Origin: a virus
Strand: one strand, 5' to 3'
Length of the DNA: 45,476 nucleotides
IMG/VR virus record: IMGVR_UViG_3300033149_001443
Location: 1 to 45,476 of that record
Part shown: piece after piece, positions 32,853 to 39,731 of the stretch
Position numbering within the stretch: the stretch's first letter is position 1
How the letters are laid out: each line of letters opens with the position of its first letter
Notes under the pieces: model-generated
What the model saw: the letters and a program-made list of their open reading frames with translations, nothing else
Told to the model about the DNA's origin: nothing
The model's database searches: none
Translations under genes and position numbers: made by a program

Positions 32853-34295
32853 TTAATCTTCTTCTGAACCGTTACTCTCAAGTTCGTTTTCCCATTCCTC
32901 GAACGTTTCCGCTGAAGTGAGATTGTGCTGTTTTTGAAGTGTGTAAAGGTCTTGCTGTCTCATTGCGCCAACTTCCACCATTGAAGCAAACTTGGCAAAG
33001 TCTTCGGCAGTGTACCGAACTTCGGCAAATGTGGTATTTGCAACAACCGAAACCCCGTCGGCATTCAGGTTTAACCATTTGGCACCAATGCGGAGCAACG
33101 TTTCTAAAGCAAGAGCCCCGGTCAAGGAAAGGGTTTTGAGAGATGCCGTTTTAACGTTGGAGCGGATATTCAATGCAACCCCGCTTTCATTCCCTTTATT
33201 GAGCAAATCAACACCGAGAGAAACACAATAATCAAACTGCTTGTTGACGTTATTCTCACGGGGTCCAATGCCATCCGTACCCATGGTGACGTATTTAGCA
33301 TCGGCATATTCGGCGCTTGTGACGTTCTTTGAACCATTGCCCACATAAACATTCTCGTCCGCCCCAAGCGCGTAGCCTTTCGTGAACAATGTGGATTCGC
33401 CACCCCAATACAAGGCATCTTCGTGATGGGCCGAAGCTCTGAACAAGGAAACCGAAGCGTCTGCGACCGACTCCAAAAACGGACGCTCAATGTCAGCACC
33501 GAGACGGATAACATTTGCGATCACAAACGGAATTTCATCCAAACGCGATTCAGCGGCTTTAGGTTCGACATAACTGTCAAACAGGTAGCTATCGGCAGAA
33601 ATCACATCCCTATATTGTGCGTTCCCGTCAACGGTTTTGAATTGGGCGTATTGCCCGACTTCATCAATGAATAAGATCAGGTAAATCGGCTTATTGTCTT
33701 CGTATTCGTCAGTTTTGAGTTTCAACCATACCAAAGCCTCTTCTGATTCTTCAGTTACAATTGATTTCCAGTCAAGGATACTTTCAGCCCTGTAAGTGGC
33801 GATATTGAAAGGCTTTGCAAGTTCCGCACTAGGTTCCAAAAGAACACCTACCCGCGAAACTTCCAACTGTTGACTGTTCATAATTGAAAGCACTTTTTCA
33901 AGCGATTCGTTATTGGTAGTTGCATCAGTCAGCATGAATTCAAGTTGCGGCGGAAGCTCAAAAGAGGGAGGTTGATTTTCAACCAAACCCAAGGATTGTG
34001 ATTTGACTTCAAGAGGAAAAGGATAGTATTTGGCCCGGTAAATGTAATCGCAAAAACGCTGATATCCCACATCAGGCAAACGGCGCATTGAGTCAGTTGG
34101 GCGTAAATATTGATCGAAAGTCTCGATTGCAACGAGTTGCGGTTGCCCGTCAAAGTTTTGGGAGTTTTGCTGCAAAGAGCGCTTTTTCATATACTCCTCA
34201 CCTTTGAAAACATCTCGCATTTTACGCCATGTTTTCAGGAAAAGACTATACTGTGGATTTACCGCGCTTTTCGTCGTTATCTTCTTAGTTGGCAT
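32853..34295 (-). CDS. Portal protein (DUF4055-like)
   Basis: 480 aa. The N-terminal region (YSLFLKTWRKMRDVFKGEEYMKKRSLQ) and the long helical and strand segments, with LKTLSLTGALALETLLRIGAKWLNLN and an acidic tail (WENELESNGSEED), fit the DUF4055 portal family. It forms the dodecameric ring at the capsid vertex through which DNA is packaged. It is located directly after the large terminase gene, as expected. Confidence 0.82.
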   Translation of the reverse strand: MPTKKITTKSAVNPQYSLFLKTWRKMRDVFKGEEYMKKRSLQQNSQNFDGQPQLVAIETFDQYLRPTDSMRRLPDVGYQRFCDYIYRAKYYPFPLEVKSQSLGLVENQPPSFELPPQLEFMLTDATTNNESLEKVLSIMNSQQLEVSRVGVLLEPSAELAKPFNIATYRAESILDWKSIVTEESEEALVWLKLKTDEYEDNKPIYLILFIDEVGQYAQFKTVDGNAQYRDVISADSYLFDSYVEPKAAESRLDEIPFVIANVIRLGADIERPFLESVADASVSLFRASAHHEDALYWGGESTLFTKGYALGADENVYVGNGSKNVTSAEYADAKYVTMGTDGIGPRENNVNKQFDYCVSLGVDLLNKGNESGVALNIRSNVKTASLKTLSLTGALALETLLRIGAKWLNLNADGVSVVANTTFAEVRYTAEDFAKFASMVEVGAMRQQDLYTLQKQHNLTSAETFEEWENELESNGSEED

Positions 34296-34305
34296 TTTTA
34301 ACCCC

Positions 34306-35877
34306 TTAGTAATAGCTTCCGCCAGAAACTACTCTGTTGCTGCCTTTTAAAACTCTGTATCTCACCATATCATACACGTGATCTTCGGAATTAGTATCAA
34401 CATCGTCAATTTTTATGTCATCGCGGGGCAATGATGGGAGTGTTTCAACCGATCCTTTGCAATGCCTCATAAAGTAAATACCCGGACCTTCGCCGCGCAC
34501 AGAAGCTTGCAGTCTGTCTCTCAAAAGCTGCAATCCGTTCTTTCGTGAACCTGCTGATTTGTCGGATTTTTCCCATTTGACACCCGCATCGGCCATTTTC
34601 TTCTCTATGGTGTCAACGTCCTTTTCCCGGACATCTGAAATCTGATTATCCGCTGGACCTGCCAACGGTGTTGAGGTAACCCAGCTTTGACTCAAAAGCA
34701 TAGCCTCGCGGCTCTTTATGCCTTCGGCAATGTCCGGGGCCGACATCTTCATGCCCTTATTTGTACCAATTTCAAGCGTGCCGTACCACTCTTCAAGCTG
34801 AATGAGGGTACCGGAAGGAGGACAAAACGCCGTGCCATTGGGTAAAGTGATTTCCTCACCGTTCGCCTCAGCCCACCAGCCCACACTAAATGGATGGCTC
34901 GATCCCCAGTCAAACGCCCTATCAACTCGCCAAGCGCTCGGAACCTTGAAACGTGGGAGGATGTGTACTTTGCGATCCCAAAGGTCGTCAATTGCCCCGC
35001 CCGCTGTCACATCCCAATCACCAAAGAGCCACGCCCGTTTGAGGTTGGGATTCGTGTCCGTCAACCTGTCCAACTCAGCGATGTAGTCAGCCGTAAGATA
35101 AATGTTCTCTTTGTAGGAGCCAAAAATTGCAACTTGAGTTTTGACAACCTCAACGTCTTCTTGTTTCTTTGGGTCAAATACGATCGACGTACGCTTGACA
35201 ATTTCGCCCGGTTCAGCGCAATTTATGAAACGGCGTTTGACCCAATTATGCCCCGGCCCGCTCGGATTTGTTGTACTGAAAACCCGTAAAGGGATCGGAG
35301 GCAGAGGTTTACCGTCCAAAGTCAGAAAATTACCCTCCCTATCCCGAGGGGTGTGGACTTCGGGAGTAAATGAGGACCGGTTTGTTGACATCAATTTGTC
35401 GTAAAGTTCAGCGGTCGGCTGTTTCGTCAACTCATTCCAACCGATATAGGGGTATTCGTGACCATGGAAGCTGTCATAATCGGCGACTTTCTTCACATGA
35501 CGAAAAAGCAACTCCTCACCAGTAGGCCAAACCCATTTGAAATCTGAAGCAGAAGCATGGAATTTTGCGCCATCGCCAAACGCATTGAAAAATCGTTTTG
35601 ACTGAGCAACAAGGTCGGATAGATTCTTGAATTCTTTATCGAAAATGACACCGCGCCAATAATCCCCATAACCTTTCCCGACTTCCTTACGAAAGGCCAT
35701 TAGTTGGGTACAAGTCTTCCCCGGTCCGCGCGTACCATGGTAGAGTGTGTGATGGCAACGGCTATTGATTGCAAAGGACTGTGAGCTTCCGGGTATTGGT
35801 TGCCAGACAATATGGGGATTATCCATACCACGAAGCTTGAAAAACTCAAGTAATTTTTCATCAATCGGAGCTGACAT
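34306..35877 (-). CDS. terL: Terminase large subunit
   Basis: 523 aa. Walker A GTRGPGKT (48-55), Walker B ending YIGWNELT (145-151) with the catalytic Glu, coupling motif near FSTTNPSGPG, and nuclease aspartate in RAFDWGSSHPFS (about 313-325). It drives ATP-dependent DNA packaging and cuts the concatemer. It overlaps the small-subunit gene by 17 bases. Length is at the compact end of large terminases. Confidence 0.92.
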   Translation of the reverse strand: MSAPIDEKLLEFFKLRGMDNPHIVWQPIPGSSQSFAINSRCHHTLYHGTRGPGKTCTQLMAFRKEVGKGYGDYWRGVIFDKEFKNLSDLVAQSKRFFNAFGDGAKFHASASDFKWVWPTGEELLFRHVKKVADYDSFHGHEYPYIGWNELTKQPTAELYDKLMSTNRSSFTPEVHTPRDREGNFLTLDGKPLPPIPLRVFSTTNPSGPGHNWVKRRFINCAEPGEIVKRTSIVFDPKKQEDVEVVKTQVAIFGSYKENIYLTADYIAELDRLTDTNPNLKRAWLFGDWDVTAGGAIDDLWDRKVHILPRFKVPSAWRVDRAFDWGSSHPFSVGWWAEANGEEITLPNGTAFCPPSGTLIQLEEWYGTLEIGTNKGMKMSAPDIAEGIKSREAMLLSQSWVTSTPLAGPADNQISDVREKDVDTIEKKMADAGVKWEKSDKSAGSRKNGLQLLRDRLQASVRGEGPGIYFMRHCKGSVETLPSLPRDDIKIDDVDTNSEDHVYDMVRYRVLKGSNRVVSGGSYY

Positions 35878-36307
35878 CCATTAAAACCCTTTGTTGTGCA
35901 AGCATGCCTTTCTCCCACTCATCGTCGCTCATATCCGGGATAAGCATCACGTTTTGCTGAATATTTGTGTCACCGACATTGATATTGGTCCCTGGCTTAT
36001 CGATGAAGCTTCTTGCATCGGCATAAAGCTTCATACCCTTTAGGTAATCTTCCATCATTATATGGTTGCCGTGCATCTTATCCCACAGATCTTGACAGAA
36101 CTCGCCTTTTGTGGGCAAAGCCTCCAAACCATCCGACCCCAACAACTCTTCTTTCATCTGCTTAACTTCAGGATCATTAGGCCATTCGTTCGCAATTCGC
36201 AGCGCCCAATTCCGGTTGTCCGGGCACAAGTCAATTGCTGCCTCAAAGGGTGTTTTCCTCAAAAGCAGTTTTGCAAATTTAGCTTTGTATTCGAGTTCTT
36301 CGCTCAT
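35861..36307 (-). CDS. Terminase small subunit
   Basis: 148 aa. The N-terminal helix-turn-helix-like part (AKLLLRKTPFEAAIDLCPDNRNWALRIANEWPND) resembles small-terminase DNA-binding domains. The middle is helical, followed by DTNIQQNVMLIPDMS, a C-terminal pattern often seen in these proteins. It is placed immediately upstream of the large subunit and would recognise the packaging site. Confidence 0.8.
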   Translation of the reverse strand: MSEELEYKAKFAKLLLRKTPFEAAIDLCPDNRNWALRIANEWPNDPEVKQMKEELLGSDGLEALPTKGEFCQDLWDKMHGNHIMMEDYLKGMKLYADARSFIDKPGTNINVGDTNIQQNVMLIPDMSDDEWEKGMLAQQRVLMDVSSD

Positions 36308-36310
36308 GGT

Positions 36311-36610
36311 TTAATTTGGGATTTCTTTTTTAGGCTTATTCAAAATTGATAATTTGGGTCGAGCTATATCAAGTTTCTTTTCAATTCGCTCAATTGCTTT
36401 TTCAGTTATTGAAAATCGAAATGTCGTGTGATAGCCAATAAAACCAGTTGCGGCGAAAACGAGAAAAGAAACCACAGTTATGCCGCCTAAAACCAACGAC
36501 ATTTTTTCAGATAACATATCCATTTTACCGTCGTATTCTCGATCACGGTTTTCAATCTTTGCCCCAAGGGCGTCTAGTTGCGACTGACTCACGGGCGACG
36601 ATTCAGACAT
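36311..36610 (-). CDS. Small membrane protein with coiled coil, holin-system candidate
   Basis: 99 aa from ATG 36610 (MSESSPVSQSQLDALGAKIE; GGAG upstream). An N-terminal charged helix is followed by one membrane span (about 38-60, LVLGGITVVSFLVFAATGFIGY) and a basic C-terminal helix. This topology resembles XhlA-like or antiholin proteins that pair with a holin. It overlaps the multi-span gene at 36603 by eight bases, supporting a joint lysis role, which is inferred. Confidence 0.6.
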   Translation of the reverse strand: MSESSPVSQSQLDALGAKIENRDREYDGKMDMLSEKMSLVLGGITVVSFLVFAATGFIGYHTTFRFSITEKAIERIEKKLDIARPKLSILNKPKKEIPN

Positions 36611-37043
36611 TTTTAGGCTCCGTCTTTCTTTTGAATAAATGAGATATTGACCACTCACGGTTTCTATAAAGAAGGATGCCACCGCCCATCACAGCAATAA
36701 CTAGGATGATTATCTTTTCATACTCAACAATATTTTTATACAACATTCCGCCCACAATAGCCAAAACAGCGCCCACAATACCCCATTCGAGTATTTTAGA
36801 AAACGGCTTCAACGCCGGATAACTCGACTTAATCAGACCATGAACAACAGCGCAACCAATAGCTACCCACATACCGAACCACATCATATCGGCCCCGCGT
36901 TGCATCTCAGCCGCTTGTATCTGCTCTCCTGGGTCCGGTGTGGGAATAATCACTTGACTAACGCCCGGATGTGTTCGCAAGAAGAAATCAGGCAATAATG
37001 CATTTGTTTGGTACGCTGGTTTAGTTGGATCGTATTTACTCAT
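36603..37043 (-). CDS. Multi-span membrane protein, holin candidate
   Basis: 146 aa with three likely membrane spans: MMWFGMWVAIGCAVVHGLI, LEWGIVGAVLAIVGGMLY and IIILVIAVMGGGILLY, ending in a basic tail (LFKRKTEPKNV). It is the first gene behind promoter 37051-37078 and precedes a second membrane protein and the terminase. Size and topology fit a holin, though no family is recognised and no endolysin is next to it. Confidence 0.6.
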   Translation of the reverse strand: MSKYDPTKPAYQTNALLPDFFLRTHPGVSQVIIPTPDPGEQIQAAEMQRGADMMWFGMWVAIGCAVVHGLIKSSYPALKPFSKILEWGIVGAVLAIVGGMLYKNIVEYEKIIILVIAVMGGGILLYRNREWSISHLFKRKTEPKNV

Positions 37044-37050
37044 AACTGAA

Positions 37051-37078
37051 AATATAGCTTAAAGTCAATAAAAGGCAA
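37051..37078 (-). promoter_or_regulatory. Promoter of the lysis/terminase unit
   Basis: Minus-strand -35 TTGCCT (37078-37073), 16-base spacer, -10 TATATT (37056-37051). It lies just beyond the terminator at 37086-37122, so it begins a new late transcript. Confidence 0.6.
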
Positions 37079-37085
37079 ATAGAAA

Positions 37086-37122
37086 CCTCGACCCCATCCG
37101 TGTAGTCGCACTGGGGTCAAGG
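37086..37122 (-). terminator. Strong hairpin terminator after the exported-protein gene
   Basis: Arms CCTTGACCCCA and TGGGGTCGAGG on the minus strand pair over 11 positions with one mismatch, followed by TTTCTATTT. The T tract is interrupted but the stem is strong. Confidence 0.65.
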
Positions 37123-37144
37123 CTCATTTAGTTGTAATCTTTCT

Positions 37145-37636
37145 CTAAAACTCTTGTTTCGTTATATCCCATTTTTGCCCGTATGTTATTTCACCTTTTG
37201 TATCAACTACTGCAAAAGGTTTTGCAAGTAAAAGCTTTTCCCAACTCTTTTTGAATTTAGAAGTTCCTTTATAGAAAAGTACCTTGTTTTTATCATCAAC
37301 TTCCTGCCAAATTACCAAAACTCTATAAAGTTTTTCATCGGAGTTGGCCCTATCGGTCATAGTCGGGTGCACCTCATCCGTATCGCTGAGCCAAGGTTGT
37401 GTGCCATACCAAACTTTTCGAATCCTATACACCTTGTGCCGCTTCTCTTTACTAAGAATCGCAACGTAAACTTTGAAAGGCCCTTCTAATCCGTCCCGCT
37501 TGTTTGTTCTGAATTTGGCCGAAATCGTGATGTAAACGCTGTTGTTTTTCCGACTCTTCTTTACCTTATCTTCAAGGCGATCAATTGCCCACACATTAGG
37601 GAGTGCGATTAGGAAAAATATGATGAATTTACACAT
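37145..37636 (-). CDS. Exported protein of unknown function
   Basis: 163 aa from ATG 37636 (MCKFIIFFLIALPNVWAIDR), chosen because AAAGGAG lies eight bases upstream. The first about 18 residues form a signal peptide with an AxA-like end (NVWA). The mature part is basic and strand-rich (VYITISAKFRTNKRDGLEG, KVYVAILSKEKRHKVYRIRK). An exported phage protein could act in superinfection exclusion, the cell envelope or lysis; none can be chosen. Coupled to the ParB-like gene by an eight-base overlap. Confidence 0.65.
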   Translation of the reverse strand: MCKFIIFFLIALPNVWAIDRLEDKVKKSRKNNSVYITISAKFRTNKRDGLEGPFKVYVAILSKEKRHKVYRIRKVWYGTQPWLSDTDEVHPTMTDRANSDEKLYRVLVIWQEVDDKNKVLFYKGTSKFKKSWEKLLLAKPFAVVDTKGEITYGQKWDITKQEF

Positions 37637-38024
37637 TGTCGGCTCCTTTTGTTTCAGGTTCCAGATACTTCTCAAATCGGTAGGCTTTTATGTGGGTTTC
37701 TCCGGCTAAAATAGCGCTGCAAACCCTATGCCAACCGTCCATAATGAATCCATCCCATCCCATGATTATAGGAATAGAATGATTGGATTTACTAATTCTA
37801 ACAGAATGTTCAAGAAAATCATCAATTGAGCATATTTTGCCGTCACTCCAAGGTAAACAGCAAATATTCAAATGACGCAAACAAACCCTTTCAACTTTCA
37901 ATTTTTGAAGTTTGACCTGCTTATACAAATATTCAGCGGACCACTCATTTCCGTCCTGATCACGGAAACAACTTTCTTCAAATGAAGTTGAACCATTTTG
38001 ATAAATTTCAAGTAATGATTTCAT
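37629..38024 (-). CDS. ParB/Srx-like domain protein
   Basis: 131 aa. The C-terminal half carries the ParB-nuclease/sulfiredoxin core: IPIIMGWDGFIMDGWHRVCSAILAGETHIKAYRF, where DGWHR matches the DGxHR signature of the fold. In phages such domains may be nucleases, CTP-binding DNA proteins or enzymes acting on small molecules. There is no ParA or parS site nearby, so partitioning is unlikely. It lies between the tRNA-like array and the exported protein. Confidence 0.7.
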   Translation of the reverse strand: MKSLLEIYQNGSTSFEESCFRDQDGNEWSAEYLYKQVKLQKLKVERVCLRHLNICCLPWSDGKICSIDDFLEHSVRISKSNHSIPIIMGWDGFIMDGWHRVCSAILAGETHIKAYRFEKYLEPETKGADNV

Positions 38025-38111
38025 TGACTACGTGGTCGGGATTCGAACCCAACTTGCGGTATGGTTCCGCATTGACCTGTATTCCTAATACGGACGGCCC
38101 CATTCACGCAG
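38025..38111 (-). tRNA. tRNA-like element A, isotype undetermined
   Basis: T-arm TTGGG-TTCGAAT-CCCGA and acceptor CCACGTA are clear at the low-coordinate end. A 5' strand TGCGTGA/CTGCGTG pairs with it in at least six of seven positions. Between them are a loop with TTAGGAATA (either a GG-containing D-loop or an anticodon-like loop) and a perfect hairpin TGCGG-AACCATA-CCGCA. If the latter is the anticodon arm it lacks U33; if it is a variable arm, the gene is class II with a collapsed D-arm. CCA is not encoded. Confidence 0.4.
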
Positions 38112-38136
38112 CTTGCACTATTGAATTTAGCGAGGC

Positions 38137-38349
38137 TCACCCTCGCACGATTATAACGAATCGTGACGGATACCAGGCCTCTCGGTGGGCCATAGCGAAT
38201 TGGTTAACGGCTTCTTCGTTTGCGGACAATTGACAGGCCGTGCAAACCTGTCGCCTTCTTTTTTCGGGCTGAATGCCTCTTTTGCCAAGCGAAACATGTT
38301 CAAGCAAGGCGAGACAGATCATGACCAAAATTGTGAATAAGATAATCAT
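38137..38349 (-). CDS. Possible small membrane protein (70 aa)
   Basis: ATG 38349 (MIILFTILVMICLALLEHVS) gives one N-terminal membrane span followed by a basic Cys-containing part (KRRRQVCTACQLSANEEAV). The start codon directly follows the CCA of tRNA-like element B and no ribosome site is visible, so expression is doubtful. The hydrophobic start and the absence of alternatives here are the only support. Confidence 0.35.
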   Translation of the reverse strand: MIILFTILVMICLALLEHVSLGKRGIQPEKRRRQVCTACQLSANEEAVNQFAMAHREAWYPSRFVIIVRG

Positions 38350-38407
38350 TGGGGCGAGATAGAGGGATTGAACCTCCGGCACGTCTGCCTGCTATCCAAG
38401 CTCTCGC
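38350..38407 (-). tRNA. Truncated tRNA-like element B
   Basis: Only 58 bases including CCA. Acceptor GCGAGAG / ATCTCGC (six pairs), discriminator C and encoded CCA, T-arm GGAGG-TTCAATC-CCTCT. The D region is reduced to GC-TTGGATA-GC. Where an anticodon arm should be there is a four-pair hairpin GGCA-GACG-TGCC with a four-base loop, which could not decode. It starts five bases after the CCA of the next element, like a true tandem tRNA array. Confidence 0.4.
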
Positions 38408-38412
38408 AAATT

Positions 38413-38514
38413 TGGAACCGGCGGAAGGATTCGAACCTTCACCTCCCTTCTTATCGTCGATTTGACTAGTATTCCACGATTCAGGGCGACTTATCCAAAT
38501 TTGTCCACACCAGT
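38413..38514 (-). tRNA. tRNA-like element C with enlarged anticodon arm
   Basis: Acceptor ACTGGTG / CGCCGGT pairs in all seven positions (two G-U), with encoded CCA. D-arm GAC-AAATTTGGATAA-GTC, variable AGGT and T-arm GAAGG-TTCGAAT-CCTTC are all standard. The stem CCCT/AGGG sits where the anticodon stem belongs, but 34 bases instead of nine lie inside it and form an inner helix ATCGT/ACGAT. No U33-anticodon loop is apparent. Either about 25 bases are inserted or spliced out, or this is a tRNA mimic. Confidence 0.45.
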
Positions 38515-38607
38515 AAATTGCCCGTACTTTCCGGGCTGTCATGCTGTTTATTATCGTGTCGGTCAATGACACGGCCCTGCTATTATAGCGCCAGCACAAG
38601 GCAATCT
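38515..38607 (-). ncRNA. Cloverleaf-like element between tRNA-like elements
   Basis: An eight-pair closing stem AGATTGCC / GGCAATTT holds three hairpins: TGCT/AGCA; GTGTC-ATTGACC-GACAC, a five-pair stem with a seven-base loop that has U at position 33 and could read UGA as anticodon; and GCCCG-GAAAGTA-CGGGC in the T-arm position. It abuts element C with no spacer. The T-loop is not the usual TTCRA, so ordinary tRNA searches could miss it. Confidence 0.35.
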
Positions 38608-38611
38608 GACT

Positions 38612-38784
38612 TAGTGCGAGAGGCAGGATTCGAACCTGCAACTCAAGTTCAAAGTAGTTCGGGGTGTCTTATACCTCGTGCGACATGCTTGCTTATATCG
38701 CATCCACACCTATTCCGAAATAGTCAGCTACGTCCATACTTCTACTTTTTACCTTGCGACCTATCCTAATTAGACCACTCTCAC
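38612..38784 (-). tRNA. tRNA-like element D with ~100-base insertion in the anticodon arm
   Basis: Acceptor GTGAGAG / CTCTCGC pairs fully (one G-U). The D-loop AATTAGGATA contains GG, the variable loop is AGTT and the T-arm is GCAGG-TTCGAAT-CCTGC. The short anticodon stem CAAG/CTTG encloses 103 bases plus one flanking base on each side. Inside are an extension helix AAAGTAG/CTACTTT and further hairpins (CTATT-TCGG-AATAG; GGTGT/ACACC enclosing TGCGA/TCGCA). CCA is not encoded (CTA). It may be an intron-bearing tRNA or a tmRNA-style tRNA mimic. Confidence 0.45.
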
Positions 38785-38795
38785 AAAATTAAAAA

Positions 38796-38834
38796 CCCGG
38801 CTTTCGCTGAGGCTAGAGCAAGCTACTCACCGGG
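38796..38834 (-). terminator. Intrinsic terminator-like hairpin ahead of the tRNA-like array
   Basis: On the minus strand CCCGG ... CCGGG with an inner TGAG/CTCA helix, followed by TTTTTAATTTT. It lies just after the gene at 38849 and only about 12 bases before the acceptor of element D, so the array either depends on read-through or is processed from this transcript. Confidence 0.65.
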
Positions 38835-38848
38835 CCTATCAGGGAGGA

Positions 38849-39478
38849 TTACTTGACGCGGTAAATGCGTGCGCCATTAGCTTCTGGACGACTCTTGAAA
38901 TGTCGCTCCTTGATCATGGCCGGAATTTTAACGCCACCTCGCATTTTGGTTGCACCCTCGGGGCAAGGCTCAGACCAACGCCGGGTCGCACTTGCACAGG
39001 TTGACGGCATTGTTTTTGCGGGATCGGGCATCTTTTCAGTCGGAGCGACGAAGAAAGACGGAACGGTATTTTCAATGACTTTCCCGGCTTCGTCAAACTG
39101 AGGGTCAGGCATTTCGTCAAAGGGGTACTTAGACGGTCCGCGACCGCTTCGCTTGATCTTCGGCATGGGAACGCCTGTTTCGATAGGGTAGGGTGCGTTT
39201 ACTTCTGGGACTTCAGCGGATTCTTCAACAGGTGCTTCAACCGCTTCAGCAACATTATCACCACCTGACAAAGCAACAACGCCCACATCAGTGATGCGCA
39301 TAGCAGTTTTCACTTTAGTCCCGACACCTTCTGTCACTGTGGCGTTAATCTCAATGAAACCCTGTTCTTTCAGAGTTTCGACAACCTTTCCAATGCCGAA
39401 CATACCAAAGCCTTTTTCGCTTTTGGTTGCTTCCGCAATCTTTTCAAGCATTTTCTTTTCGTTCGTGCTCAGTTCCAT
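38849..39478 (-). CDS. Hypothetical protein (209 aa) with helical N-terminus
   Basis: MELSTNEKKMLEKIAEATKS, then GMFGIGKVVETLKEQGFIEINATVTEGVGTKVKTAMRITDVGVVAL, which looks like a winged-helix domain (helices followed by a beta wing). Then come an acidic Val/Pro/Glu linker, basic KIKRSGRGPSKYPFDEMPD and a C-terminal part ending ARIYRVK. A DNA-binding regulator is plausible. It has its own promoter at 39535-39563 and a terminator after it, so it is expressed alone. Confidence 0.65.
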   Translation of the reverse strand: MELSTNEKKMLEKIAEATKSEKGFGMFGIGKVVETLKEQGFIEINATVTEGVGTKVKTAMRITDVGVVALSGGDNVAEAVEAPVEESAEVPEVNAPYPIETGVPMPKIKRSGRGPSKYPFDEMPDPQFDEAGKVIENTVPSFFVAPTEKMPDPAKTMPSTCASATRRWSEPCPEGATKMRGGVKIPAMIKERHFKSRPEANGARIYRVK

Positions 39479-39534
39479 TTCAATTTGTCCTTTGGTTCTG
39501 GTTTAAGTTTCGTTAATTCAAATACTGAACTTCT

Positions 39535-39563
39535 AACTTAACACCTATTTAAGACCGTTTCAA
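39535..39563 (-). promoter_or_regulatory. Promoter of the 209-aa protein gene
   Basis: Minus-strand -35 TTGAAA (39563-39558), 17-base spacer, -10 TAAGTT (39540-39535). Confidence 0.6.
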
Positions 39564-39566
39564 GTC

Positions 39567-39725
39567 CTATTTGGCAACTTCTTCTAACAAATTTTTAAAC
39601 ATCTTTATACGGTATAGTTTGGCAGATTGGAAATCATTTTCTTTTACAGCAAGTTCCCACATATTCAGGTTTAGCTCAAATTCATCCAGTTGCCTTTGTC
39701 GTGCTTGATTTACTTCTTCATCCAT
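39567..39725 (-). CDS. Small helical protein (52 aa)
   Basis: MDEEVNQARQRQLDEFELNL, then NMWELAVKENDFQSAKLYRIKMF: a charged, all-helical peptide, possibly a short coiled coil. The ribosome site is weak but it follows the previous gene closely and precedes the promoter at 39535-39563. Function unknown. Confidence 0.5.
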   Translation of the reverse strand: MDEEVNQARQRQLDEFELNLNMWELAVKENDFQSAKLYRIKMFKNLLEEVAK

Positions 39726-39731
39726 AATTTA

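Noticed and set aside
38025-38111. Reading TTAGGAA in element A as an anticodon loop (AGG, or shifted TAG for Leu)
   Set aside because: Either register leaves mismatches in the stem and forces the D-arm to vanish; the same TT(A/T)GGATA-like motif forms the D-loop in the neighbouring elements, so a D-loop is as likely.
38300-38641. 113-codon minus-strand ORF across the tRNA-like array
   Set aside because: Its frame is explained by T-arm and acceptor sequences; no ribosome site.
38413-38784. Archaeal bulge-helix-bulge introns in the tRNA-like elements
   Set aside because: The 5' halves lack U33 and an anticodon next to the stem, and the internal loops are not symmetric three-base bulges, so canonical 37/38 introns do not fit.
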